Assembly: GCA_038030265.1 (NCBI GenBank)
Contig: CM075939.1
Span: forward strand, 33,771,253 to 33,835,252
Length of the DNA: 64,000 nucleotides
From: Corythucha ciliata
Taxonomy: Eukaryota > Arthropoda > Insecta > Hemiptera > Tingidae
Direction of reading: 5' to 3'
Below the pieces are notes generated by a model, which did no database searches, had not been told where the DNA came from, and worked only from the letters and a program-made list of their open reading frames with translations. The position numbers and the translations under genes are program-made. How positions within the stretch are numbered: the first letter of the stretch is position 1; the number at the start of each line of letters is the position of its first letter. This document shows positions 10,695-21,887 of the stretch, one piece after another.

Positions 10695-13328
10695 GAAGAC
10701 GGACAGGGCACATAGAATGAATTTTCAGCCTACGGGCTTAGCATATTTCGTTGTTCGCTGCATGAAAGGAGAGTCAGAGTTCTTTGTTCGGTTGCTCGTG
10801 CGGTAAATTTTTTCCAGAAAAGACAATCTTAAATGGTCCTCCTAATTTGCGGACCAACAAAACGAATTCTGCGGACCAGCCCATAACTCTCCACAAAGCG
10901 TTCCAACTGCGGGCTGATTTTCTGTAATTATACTTTACTCCAGTGGCAGTACAAGCCGTCAAAATTTAATGCGATCCGGTAATTTGCTGATCCCCCTCTC
11001 CCCACACCACACGGAGTTGAATTCTGCGGACTATCCAGAAGCTCTCCATAAAGCGTTCCGACTGTGCTGATTTTCTGTAATTATACTTTACTCCGGCGGC
11101 AGTACAAGCCATCGAAATTTGATGACGATCCGGTAATCTGCGGACCAGCCCATAACTCTCCGTAAAGCGTTCCGACTGGGCTGATTTTCTCCTACTCCGG
11201 TGGCAGTACCAGCTATCAAAATTTGATAAAGAACCGGTGATTTGCTGACCCCCCTCGTCCCTCACCACAACGAGTTGAATTCTGCAAACCAGCACATAAC
11301 TCTCCGTAAACCGTTCCAACTGGGCTGATTTTCTCTAATTATACTTTACACCGGCGGCAGTACAAGCCATCGAAATTTGATGACGATCCGGTAATTTGCT
11401 GACCCCCCGCAGCCCAACGAGTTGAATTCTGCGCACCAGCCCATAACTCTCCGTAAAGCGTTCCTACTAGGCTGATTTTCTGTAAAAATACTTTACTCCG
11501 GTGGCAGTACAAGCCATCAAAATTTGATGAAGATCCGGTAACTCCCTTTTTAAAACTTTCAGTTCCAACCGTTCATCAACCGTTCCAACTGGGCTGATTT
11601 TCTGTAATTATACTTTACTCCGGCGGCAGTACAAGCCATCGAAATTTGATGACGATCCGGTAATTTGCTGACCCCCCGCAGCCCAACGAGTTGAATTCTG
11701 CGGACCAGCCCATAGCTCTCCTTAATTAAAAGCGTTCCGACTGGGCTGATTTTCTGTAATTATATACTTTACTCCGGTGGCAGTACAAGCCATCAAAATT
11801 TGATGACGATCCGGTTTGCCTAGCTGTGTTGGTAACTTTTGTAATAGTAACATGGAATCTAGTTCGCGGTCCTGCCTCTGTTTCGACCTCAGCCCGGCAA
11901 TTGAGCCTAGGACGGAGCCGGTGGTCCGGCTTGCACGAGTGCTTCATTGCGCCATTTTTTACGATTGTCCGGTGGGTCGCTGGCCGCCAGCATGTTTATC
12001 GTTCAATGTTTTTATTGTTAGTTTAGTTTTTCTTCTCTTCTTATTATTATTTTTCGAGTTATTAGTTTTCGCTGAATTTCAAAGATTGAAGGCCGCGTCC
12101 TTTTGGCCAATCCAGAATCCCAGTACGATGTGCTGTAATCATCATCTTTTTTTGTGGGATGTTATTTTGTTATTTTTCTCATTGCCGCTATAGCTGCACA
12201 GTGATAAACACTGTTTGTCGTTTTGCGCCCCGGATGTATAATTCTCCTTTTTTATGTCCGTCCTTACTGAAAGTTTTAAAAAGGGAGTTACCGGATCGTC
12301 ATCAAATTTCGATGGCTTGTATACTGCCACCGGAGAAGAGTATATTCACAGAAAATCAGCCCAGTCGGAACGCTTTACAGAGAGTTATGGGCTGGTCCGC
12401 AGAATTCAACACGTTGTGCTGCCGTGAGAGGGGGGTTAGGAAATTACCGGATCGTCATCAAATTTTGATGGCTTGTACTGCCACTGCCGTGAGAGGGGGG
12501 TTAGGAAATTACCGGATCGTCATCAAATTTTGATGGCTTGTACTGCCACCAGAGTAAAGTATAATTATTACAGAAAATCAGCCCAGTCGGAACGCTTTAC
12601 GGAGAGTTATAGGCTGGTCCGCAGAATTCGTTTTGTTGGTCCGCAAATTAGGAGTACCCGGGGTAGTGCCATGCACGTCAGTTACGGTGGACTAAATCAC
12701 GAATTCATAGGGCTTAGGGGAAAATATTGTCTGAACTGAAAATAAAGAGTGAAGTTCTCCGTTCGAATGCAAAATCAGAGTTGTACAGTGGAAAGACTAG
12801 GGTTTTATTTCCTTCATCCGGTATTGTCTGAAGTTTCATCTGTTCTCCAGTCACGAGTTGGAAATTACAAACACGAACACATAACTGGTGGGTCAAGTGC
12901 TAGACGGTACGATTCTGTAATTTTATGGTATGTAGGTATTTATCAAATTTCCCCCACAAGCAAACTAACGTAAGTAAGTGAAACTGCAGCCCTCGAGGAT
13001 TTTTATTTGGATGCTGTCATTCAGTTGTATTGATCACTTGGAATTATGAAACAAAGAAGTGGTTTAGTATAATTTTTCTACGCCTTGGTTTAAGAAAATG
13101 AAGATTCATATTATTCTTTGCAAATTGCTAGAGCGCTTTGAATAGTACTAGTGTAGTAGCGACGGGTGGAGGGGGGTGAACACGACGAGAAAGGAAAATC
13201 TGGGCGTTCGGGAGTTTGGGAGTTCGGCTCCCACCTAAAAACCTAATAAGCGGTGCACCCAGTTTTGCGGGCAGCTCAGAGCGACTAACACTCCTCCACC
13301 ACCACGAGAGGAGAAAAGAAAATCTCGC
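9702..13328. mobile_element. Mutator-like non-autonomous element, 3.6 kb, 9-bp TSD
   Basis: The terminal inverted repeats are at least 73 bp (9702-9774 and 13256-13328) with one mismatch, beginning GCGAGATTTTCTTTTCTC. Directly outside both ends is the same 9-bp sequence, GAACAAAAC (9693-9701 and 13329-13337), in direct orientation. Long terminal repeats plus a 9-bp duplication are the signature of Mutator-like elements. No transposase ORF is visible. It sits between the divergent PRPF18 and PDIA6 genes and carries the fold-back array at 10839-12654. Confidence 0.8.
10839..12654. mobile_element. Fold-back element with arms built of tandem repeats
   Basis: The outer ends are inverted copies of CTCCTAATTTGCGG. 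The left arm (to about 11815) has seven irregular repeats of roughly 115-165 bp, marked by GCGTTCC(A/G)ACTGGGCTG; the right arm (about 12285-12654) has inverted copies of the same unit, two full and one partial. A 470-bp unrelated spacer lies between. This matches FB-type fold-back transposon architecture; no TSD was found. ORFs within it are repeat shadows. Confidence 0.75.
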
Positions 13329-13340
13329 GAACAAAACAGG

Positions 13341-13359
13341 CCAATCACTGTGGACCACG
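13341..13359 (+). promoter_or_regulatory. ER-stress response element (ERSE), CCAAT-N9-CCACG
   Basis: The sequence is CCAAT, exactly nine bases, then CCACG: the consensus bound by NF-Y with ATF6/XBP1 in unfolded-protein-response promoters. It lies 186 bp upstream of the PDIA6 start codon, and PDIA6 is a known UPR target in vertebrates. The perfect match in the right promoter makes chance unlikely. Confidence 0.65.
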
Positions 13360-13386
13360 ACTAATGTCGTCAAGTTCGTGCCGGGC

Positions 13387-13394
13387 ACACGTCA
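13387..13394 (-). promoter_or_regulatory. UPRE-like core (TGACGTGT on minus strand)
   Basis: Seven of eight bases match the TGACGTGG/A site of XBP1/ATF6. It sits 28 bp downstream of the ERSE, and two adjacent UPR sites support stress control of PDIA6. Confidence 0.4.
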
Positions 13395-13544
13395 TATGAT
13401 CGCTTCTTTGAACAATTTGTATACGGCAAGTCGAACAGTTCGAGCATTGTTTCCCATGGTGGGATTTTGCGTTTGAAACGTCTAGAAAATTGAGCTTTTG
13501 ACTCCTGATTTTATTGTACAAAGGTGTTAGTGAAAGTAGGAGAG

Positions 13545-15159
13545 ATGTTGTGGAGTGCATCGGCATTCGGTAAGCATTTTATAGTTACCTCGGGGAAATT
13601 TGTTTTCCTCTCTTTTAGTTTTGTTAGCGGTGTGATTAGGACCAATTTTATTGTATGTAATGAGGCTGAAATCCTCACCTTTTTCCGTAGTGGTCCTCGC
13701 CTCGATTTTCCAGCAGACCGCCAGTTTATACTCGAGCGGCAGTGGAATCATAGAACTGACGGATAAAAACTGGGAGCAAGAAATCGGACGGTCAGACAGC
13801 GTATGGCTGGTCGAATTTTACGCTCCGTGGTGTGGACACTGTCAGTCTCTCGTGCCTGAGTATAAAAAAGCCGCGGCGGCACTCAACGGAATCGTCAAGG
13901 TGGCGTCTGTCAATGCCGACGAGGAAAGGTCGCTCGCTGCTCGTTTCAAGATTAAAGGATTTCCCACGATCAAAATATTTCCCAATGGTGGCAAAGGAGA
14001 TTCTGAGGACTACTCAGGGGCCCGCACAGCTGACGGTATCACTTCGGCTTTGATTTCAACTATCACAAAACGCATCAAGAAGCAGTCACCTGGAGGATTT
14101 AAAGTATGCTAAAATAATATTATGGCTACCTGGAATGTAAAGTTTTTTCTCTTTTTAAGGATGACAAACAATCTTCTGGTGATGCCGTCGTCGAGCTTAC
14201 AGATTCGAACTTTGACAAACTCGTTCTCGGAAGCGACGATATTTGGCTCGTCGAATTTTTCGCTCCTTGGTGCGGGCACTGTAAAAATTTGGCTCCCCAC
14301 TGGGCCAAAGCAGCTGAAGAGCTCAAGGGCAAGGTCAAACTCGGAGCGCTGGACGCTACTGTCCACCAGGCGAAAGCCCAAGAGTTCGGCGTCCAAGGCT
14401 ATCCAACCATTAAATATTTCGGTCCCGGTTCCAAAGACCGGTCGTCGGCTGAAGATTATCAAGGGGGCCGCACAGCTAGCGATATCGTCAACTTTGCCCT
14501 GGAAAAACTTGCCGAAAACGTGCCATCTCCGGAAGTACATCAAATTTTGACGGCCGAGGATTTGAAAAAGGCCTGTGATCAACCGCTGTGCGTCATCTCT
14601 GTTCTACCTCATATTTTGGACTGTCAGGCAGATTGTAGGAACAGTTACATAGATATTTTGAAAGTCATGGGTGAAAAGTTCAAAAAGAAGATGTGGGGGT
14701 GAGTGAAAATTCATTGCGGTAAACCGCAGATTCCCACTCTTCATGACATATCAATTTTAGATGGGTTTGGTCTGAAGCTGGAGCCCAACCAGAACTCGAA
14801 ACGGCACTGGAAATCGGAGGATTTGGCTACCCAGCCATGGCAGTACTAAATGCCAAAAAAATGAAGTACTCGTTACTTCGCGGTTCCTTCTCAAAGGACG
14901 GTATCAACGAATTTCTTAGGTATAAGCCATTTTTATACGAACTCTCTTGTACTTAGCGACGTTGTTTTATACTTTGTGTTTTCGCGTTTAAAGGGATTTA
15001 TCGTATGGGCGAGGTAACACGAGCCCTGTCAAAGGAGCCACCCTTCCCTCCGTTGAAAAAACGGAGCCGTGGGACGGAAAAGACGGCGTACCCCCTCAAG
15101 ATGATGACATTGATTTATCCGACGTCGAACTCGACGACATTCCGAAGGACGAGCTGTAA
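13545..15159 (+). CDS. PDIA6: PDIA6 (P5), protein disulfide-isomerase A6
   Basis: This thiol oxidoreductase of the ER lumen forms and rearranges disulfides and binds BiP clients. Exons: 13545-13569, 13691-14103, 14160-14698, 14761-14919 and 14994-15159, all GT-AG, giving 433 residues (human 440). The tiny first exon supplies the start and half of the signal peptide (about residues 1-20, hydrophobic VVLASIF); this choice is supported because the junction restores a proper leader. Two thioredoxin domains carry CGHC active sites at 56-59 and 176-179. A third redox-inactive thioredoxin-like domain follows (FGYPAM near 350), then an acidic tail and the ER retrieval signal KDEL at 430-433. Introns are short, unlike those of the neighbours. 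The promoter carries an ERSE. Confidence 0.97.
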
Positions 15160-15324
15160 AAAGTGAAGTTTTTTTTCTCGGTCAAGCAACTGTTGAGGGT
15201 GTATCTATAAAAGACTGAAACTTCCGACTATACCTGTCCTGTGCCCTCCCTTTTTTACCCTTCAAGTTCGTTTTGCGTGATACATGTTTCCTTTATTGCT
15301 TGTAACTAGGAAAGTGGTATGTTA

Positions 15325-15330
15325 ATTAAA
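15325..15330 (+). terminator. Candidate PDIA6 polyadenylation signal ATTAAA
   Basis: The common variant hexamer lies about 165 bp after the stop codon. No AATAAA occurs closer. Confidence 0.3.
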
Positions 15331-16384
15331 AATAGGTCATAGCCTTTTTTCGTCGCTCATGATTCAAGTCTTCATGACTTGAAAGAGGGCTGAATGCAAA
15401 ACTAGTGATTTAAGTTTTTGTAAAAGTGTTTAATAAGTACTTCATGTCAAAAAATGTCGTTTTTTATTTCATTTGCAATGACAGAATAACAATGAGAAAG
15501 CTCTCATGACACTCGACCAGAAAATTGGCAAGGCCATCACTTCCACTAACTGATTATTGTTTAGCCTGGAAACTGTCAGCATAGCCCTTAAAAGCCTTTA
15601 ATTTCACGCTGTAACTGGTTTTTCCCACAAGAACAGACTGGAGTCACTCAGATTGAAATCGTGGAACGCGTGTGTCATGTCGAAAACTATTGCAACAACC
15701 CCTAAGAACTTACTATACAGGTTGTATTCGGTCTACGTGGCATAAATGAAGGGGGTGATCTAGACAATAATTATTTGCATCAAAAATGAGTAAATACACC
15801 ATGGTCCGAATATCTACCGTTTCCGAGAATAACGCACTTTTTCAACGTTACCCTGGTTTTCCAAAAACAAACTTCAAAAACTCCCACAGTTTTTGTCGCA
15901 CGTAATATTGAAGCACACCCCTGAAAAAGGCACAACATTTTCTTTTTATTAAGTCTACATATTTTTGGAATCAGCTTGAGTTGAAGGCCCTTAATGCTGG
16001 GCTGAATTCCCAAGTTCTCCTATTTTACCATCAAACGTGGGTTTTCTAACAGCTGTAATTTCACACACACCATTATCAAGATGAGTCGCCCTGCGGAAAA
16101 AACTCCCTCAAATAGTAAGCTTTCCAATGACCTACGATGAAACGGACATTGCCCCAATAATAGCCGAAATTTGGACGAAGGTTTGAAATTGTGAAGTGAA
16201 ATAGTCAAAATAAGGCTGTTGAAGCAACTGGATGTATAAGAGAACTATCGCCTTATTGGTGGATGATTGAATCCAAATCGTTAAATTGGTCTCAGGAAAT
16301 CATAAAAATTAATACGAATGCGGTGAATTCTTCACTCATACCCTCCCCCCTAATAGGCACCACACGAAACACACTACAAAGCAG
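15331..16384. other. Intergenic DNA, no assigned feature
   Basis: Downstream of PDIA6. No exon, repeat end or RNA gene recognised. Confidence 0.5.
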
Positions 16385-16524
16385 AAATAGTATATATTAC
16401 ACAACGAGTGAGGGAAGTAAAATTTTGCACGCGAGTTATGTTCGGCACACGAAGCGCAGCCGAGTGAGCTGAAAAAAACGAGCGAGGCAATTCTACTCCC
16501 GCACGAGTTGTGTGCACTATTTTT
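16385..16524. repeat. 140-bp inverted-repeat element with CGAG motifs, copy 1
   Basis: The ends are inverted (AAATAGT...ACACAACGAGTG and its imperfect inverse ending CACTATTTTTCG). The interior is rich in CGAG and GCGAG words, unlike the AT-rich surroundings. The next element, 16666-16806, has the same plan. Confidence 0.6.
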
Positions 16525-16665
16525 CGCATGGTAGCTACCCAGCTTTTGACATAAGCCTAACAAAAACAGATTCAATTTTCATTCATGTGCAATTGTTAAC
16601 ACGTCCCACCCCCGTCTTCCCCTGTTCAGTGTGGTAATATTTTAAGCCCCTACTTTTCAGTGAGG

Positions 16666-16806
16666 TATAGTATATTACGATACTAGGCGTAAAGAAGCTC
16701 TTTACGAACGAGGCGCGACGTTTGTGGCACGATACGCAGCAGTCGAGTGCCATAAATCGGCCGAGTTTGTAATGCGATTTTACGCCTCAGTATCGTACGC
16801 TATTTT
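16666..16806. repeat. 140-bp inverted-repeat element with CGAG motifs, copy 2
   Basis: Inverted ends contain ACGATACT and GGCGTAAA and finish in CTATTTTTCC. Length, end words and interior resemble 16385-16524, although most of the sequence differs. Confidence 0.55.
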
Positions 16807-17609
16807 TCCTACGTCGTACGAGTGTTTCAAAATTATTTAATTAATTTTGTTTTCAATCAAAGTGAAAAAAACAAAGGAAACGCGTTTGACAACGGGTCTT
16901 CACTTTCTCGGTACTGTAGTGTAGTCATCCCACATGATCAGGTGACAATCCTCCTTTTTTTAATCCCATCGATCGGTTCCACTCCCCCTTCATCCATCTT
17001 CACTCTTTACCGCACAGCGTGCGTATTGCGTAAACACCTTCTTTAAGCACGCTGAACATCTACGTTGAACCCTTCTTTACGAACGATCGTAGGAAAACGT
17101 TTTTACATCACCGGTGTGTATCTCTCGACTTCCTGCAGTTGTGTTATGCCTGTAAACTCAAACTTTACACGCTGGGCACGCGAAAACAATATTTCTATTT
17201 TTTAAAAAAATGTTCTGTATTATTCATGTTTGTGGCAAAACGCTCGATGTGCCCTCATCCTTGATTCCCGATATCGACAAGCCGATAAGGCAATAACGTT
17301 ACGAATTTTGTGCCCACTTGCCCTGTACTAATTTCATGGATGGCATTCAAAATGTGATTACGGAACGTATGAATAATGTTTAAAGCCAAACGATTTTAGG
17401 GTTCTTTATTTAAAGTTACCAGTTTGAGACAGAGGTGGTTTTTGTAGTAGGTTTGTTATTCATGCATGTAGCCAGATCCCGGAGAACCCGGCAGGCGCCT
17501 TAGCCCCCATTGGGCTTCTACGCCATACCCACATCTAACTGTGCACTTCACACCCGTACTACGCGGGCGTTTCGGTCGGTGCGCGGTTTGTCATTACACC
17601 ATCGAGGCG

Positions 17610-17860
17610 CGCCAGATCCTTATATAGAAAGACACCCCACACCCCTATGATCTAATTAAACCTTTTGAAAACCCCCATTTTGGAGCCGATTTTGGCCCAT
17701 AAAAACCCAGCGAGATACTTGATCAAGCTTAGCAGATGTTAGAACAAACTAGAAACTTCATCCAAAATAGAGTCTATGTGTGAAAGAACGAGTTTTTTCG
17801 AGCAATCCTTGGGCAGGATATGGCCCGGTCGGTGAAAAGTTTGAGGGTGGGTTGTAAAAA
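17610..17860 (+). repeat. Dispersed repeat, copy 1
   Basis: Shares long stretches (GACACCCCACACC, GGCCCATAAAAACCCAG, GAAAGAACGAGTTTTT) with 32615-32905 in the same orientation. No terminal structure is evident. Confidence 0.7.
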
Positions 17861-18272
17861 TTGTTCCTGACCGAAAACATACCGGACCAAAGTGAGATTT
17901 TTCTGAGCCATCCGACTTTTCCTTACAAAAATCAGCTATCAAGGGGGGGAGGGGGTGATCAAAGCATTGGTATGGTTGCGAGTAAGTGAATAGGCTTTAA
18001 CCAGCACGACCGAACAGAGTTGAAGGATGGGACGGGACTGTCTGGGACTGAAGGGATTGGTTCTTTATTAAATCATTATTTTTTCTAAGGCTACGGTTAC
18101 TATGCATGCGATTTCTGACGAAAATTTGTTTTGACGAGGGTGTCCGTAATCCACTTCACGCGTGGTGGTTCCACTACACGCGTTTCTATTCTGATCGTTT
18201 GTCAGAACGTTGTTGCCACCCAGCCAATAGATGGACGAAATTGATCTGTATGATCAATTCTTTGGCACACGA

Positions 18273-18385
18273 CTTTGGCACTTTAACCGCCGATTCAGTC
18301 ATGAAACTTGAAAATTAATTCCGAAATCTTTTTTCTTTTAATTCATTCATAAAAATGGTAGATACTTCTGATGCCTACATATACA
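18273..18385 (+). repeat. Direct repeat flanking 1.1 kb, copy 1
   Basis: Nearly identical to 19511-19628, including TTTAACCGCCGATTCAGTC and CCTACATATACATATATA. Same orientation, about 1.24 kb apart. Confidence 0.75.
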
Positions 18386-18949
18386 TATATAATCCTTTAA
18401 TTAAGTTTTAATGATCGCTTGAGCCATTTATTCAGCAGTAAGGATGACGTAGGAGCTTTCGAAATGGGTTTTCTAGAATTATGGGACAAAATTGAAAAGT
18501 TTTTAGAGTTTTTCAGTATACATACTGAATCGCACGTACATACAGGATACATTATACTGAATAGCACACAGAAGAAAGGATCGAAAGTTCTCCAATTTTT
18601 GCCTAAAACACAGGCTGGCTGTGATTTTAGGCCAAAGAAATGTCTGGCTCGGCTAGGCTTCGCCTGTCCAAGTTTTGTCTCGTCCCTAAAAAAAAACACT
18701 TTCTTTACTGGGCCAAAACAATTACTTAAGTACTGCTAGTGATGAGTTCAGAAGCCACCTTCGCCAACTTTAGCCGAGAAATATCTTTGTAGTGATAATT
18801 TTGTCCATCATGGCCTCATGACCCACAAACACTTATTCTCTCGTACACAAGTAATCAATTTATCAACGTCAACGTAGTAAACACTCCGCATCCCTCACTT
18901 TAGGTAGCGAAATATTCTCAAATTCGGACGCATATTGATGAACATTTCG

Positions 18950-19412
18950 AAAAATTGTCAGTTCTGACGAAAAATCACCAAGCAACTAAGAAAACGCCTA
19001 TGGCTGTTTTTGAAAAGGACATTTTTAAGATGTTTTTCTGAATCATGAGACGCCCATACACTCAGATCTAGTGAGGATAAAGGGGGGCTGACTTTTTTTG
19101 AAAAAATTAAAATCCCCCATTTGCACGACTTTGAACCGCATTTGAGGCCAATGTCTATAGAAAACGGCTAATCCTGACAGGAAATAGTGTGCTATTTCCG
19201 AATCCATCACCGAAAGTTGCAAAAATTCAAATTGAAAGCGAGTTTCTCACATTTAGTTGAAAAGTTGACGTATAAGCCTTAAAAATCGTTGGAAAAATCA
19301 TATATCGAAGGGTTTTGATTTTCCGAAAATGGTGTATAGGATGATTTCGATCGCAAATGAGGTATATTTTCACCCAAATTGTTTTTTCACTCTTATCCCC
19401 TTCCACCTGTAT
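18950..19412 (+). mobile_element. Half copy of the 4662-6179 fold-back element
   Basis: Corresponds to the right arm (about 5706-6179) and ends in CCACCTGTATA. The left arm is absent, so it is truncated or a solo arm. Confidence 0.75.
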
Positions 19413-19510
19413 AGTAAAGTTCACGTCAATGAGAGCTATCTGCCCACAACTGGTCATATAAAGTAGAAATATGAACCATTACGGCGGAATCTGGCTGTTC
19501 GAAAGACAAA

Positions 19511-19628
19511 AATTGGACTTTAACCGCCGATTCAGTCATGAAACTTGAAAATTAATTCAGAAATCTTTTTTTTTTTTAATTCATTCATAAAAATGGTACA
19601 TATTTCTGATGCCTACATATACATATAT
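19511..19628 (+). repeat. Direct repeat, copy 2
   Basis: Second copy of 18273-18385. Confidence 0.75.
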
Positions 19629-20419
19629 AAATGGAGCACTATACCAAAGGTAGTGCAGTGGCACCTCTGCACCCAGTGAGGGGCGATCCATCGGCTCCGT
19701 ACTCGGCTCAATTGCCGGGCTGATGAGACGACCGAGCAGCTCAGGTAGTTGAAGGTCTGAGATCGAAACTAAGGCTGGACCGCACCCTCGGTGCAATTTT
19801 TCGTGATTGTTTGGTACTTGGGTCCAACCCCCAACATCTTCATTGTTCATTATTGGATTATCGAACATTTATAATCTGATTTAAATTTTTAAAATCGTAG
19901 TGGAGAAAGAAGAAATTTCGCCGCAATATCTCAATTTTATCCCAACAAATATTTGTTTTGAGCATCGTGAAGGTTTACGATTCTTTATCAAAATGGCACC
20001 AAAATAAGCGAATTTTCGATCATGAAGCTTAATCTGACGTGAAAAAGGGAAATTTCCTCGTTAAATCACAAAAATTAGCAAGGAAGCGTTCCATTTGACC
20101 ACAAAACAGACAATTTTGTGGGGAAACTCACAGAAATTTGGTCTCTAATCTTGTAAGTTTGCGTCTAACGATTGACGAAAACTTCCGCAACATTACGGTT
20201 AAGCTGAGAAGTACTCAACGCGATCAAGAAAGTTAAGTTTTTTCGGTAACGTAATGAAGAGCAACGGCATCAAGTTTATGACAAACGATGAACGATATGT
20301 GTTGGTGGGCAGTTGCCCTCCTCCTAGACTCGAAAGCGCAGCCGTATAGAGGGGCCTCTGCCCCACCCCTAGATGTCATCGAAAAACCACCACATTTTGT
20401 TTCGTCGACGCTCACAAAA

Positions 20420-21010
20420 AAATCCTCCCTTAGATTTCGCTCACTAAAAAAACATTTTCGCCGGTTCCACTCGTCGACGTAAAACTCTTTCCTAGGTCGC
20501 GATCGCCCAAAAAAATAATTTCCCTGATTTTTTTGGCTAAAAAACTAGTTTTCGAGGGGTGCTCCACCTTATTCAAAAAACAATTTCGCGGATTTTGCTC
20601 GCTAAAAAATTAATTTCGCGGAATTATCTCGCCAAACCCCAATTTTTGTGGGTCTGACTCACAAGAACATAAATTACGCGGGGTTGGCTCACTCATAAAC
20701 CAATTTCGCACACTGAAAACCCCATTTTTACAGGTCTCCATTTACTAAAAAACCTAATTTCTCGAGTTTTTGTTGCTGAAACCTTAATTTCGTATTGTGG
20801 ACGTGTAGAAGACGGGACTCAAATTCGCATCACTCACAAACCAATTGAGCGGATTTTGCACACTTGGATACCAATTTCCCGATTCTGGCTTACCGCTCAC
20901 TAAAACGGCTGCTCGCAAAAAAAGCGTTTTCGCCTGACCGAATTATTAATAACCAAATTTCGTGGGTTTTGGCTTGCTGAAAACCCAATTTAGCGGTATT
21001 GCCCCTTTTG
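20420..21010. repeat. Degenerate short-period repeat with AATTTCGCGG words
   Basis: A block of roughly 35-45-bp imperfect units, each a variant of AATTTCGCGGATTTTGCTC followed by an A-rich run. Similar degenerate blocks occur at 31370-31545 and 47880-48180. No coding frame persists. Confidence 0.5.
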
Positions 21011-21887
21011 AAGTAATTCGTTTCACCTCGTGCCTAATGCAATAGGTGACACCTTCTTCAGAGAAGCTGCCCGCCCCTAGATCACGGCTTGCTACGCCCC
21101 TGATTATAGGGATCCTTGAACTGCCGATGATAAGGACGGTATAAGCACGGATGTATAGGAAGTGTAGGAATGCATGGGGAATAAAGGCAGGAACTTTTCA
21201 CCACAAAGGTGAAACGTTCACCTTGAAAAGTTTAGCTTTTCTTCCAGCACAGGTAAACACTTTTTAAAGGAAATTATGTCTCTTTCCAATGAGACACTAA
21301 CGTTTAATCTAACATCATTAATGAGCATTTGGCGAGCCGCCATTAAGTGGAAAAAAATTGAATTCCTGAAAAAATCATGAAATGTATTATTTCTCGGAAA
21401 CGAAGCGGAATCTCCAAAAAATTCAAATGGTCATTTCGATCGCAATCGAGTGGTTTTCTTCTATCCAGCTAATTCAAGAACGGGCCTGTTCATAAAATAG
21501 TATAGTGGGTGCACGTCGGGGTTTGAAGCACACAAAATTACTCACTCAGTTTCACTGTTAACTGATTCTGGTAACATTTTAATATTACATAAAATAATTA
21601 TAGTAGAGTTAACAAAAATAAAGTCTTGTAAAGGTTCCCAGTAATTTACTGGTATTATCACAAACATGAATTATATTGTCTTTTTTGACATTTGTATCAA
21701 GTTTCATTTTATGCATTATTACTAATGAGTTGATTGAAACAAATGCATTTGCTATATTTTATGCAACGATTGAGTGATTGAATAAATAAAATTGACGTCC
21801 CGTGCAACAAAACCGTTGTCTTTACGGTGATTACTATTGTGACGGTGGGACGAAACCACGAGTTGTAACAATGGTGAGGGGGGTGAC
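21011..21887. other. Intergenic DNA 3' of SLC25A16
   Basis: AT-rich. No repeat or gene recognised; no clear AATAAA on the minus strand close to the SLC25A16 stop. Confidence 0.4.

Larger units (their letters stand above)
13329..13544 (+). promoter_or_regulatory. PDIA6 proximal promoter and leader
   Basis: About 207 bp between the transposon's duplicated target and the PDIA6 start codon. It holds an ER-stress element (13341-13359) and an XBP1/ATF6-type core (13387-13394). The transcription start was not located. Confidence 0.5.

Noticed and set aside
10774..12739. Several ORFs of 60-125 codons.
   Set aside because: They follow the repeat units of the fold-back element in several frames and recur with each unit.
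9701..13329. 74-bp sequence found upstream of both PRPF18 and PDIA6 in the same orientation relative to transcription, read first as a shared promoter module.
   Set aside because: Identical 9-bp repeats directly outside both copies and their inverted order make them transposon ends, a simpler explanation.
18273..19628. LTR retrotransposon, from the direct repeats.
   Set aside because: Repeats do not begin TG or end CA, there is no primer-binding site or polypurine tract, and the interior is a fold-back fragment.
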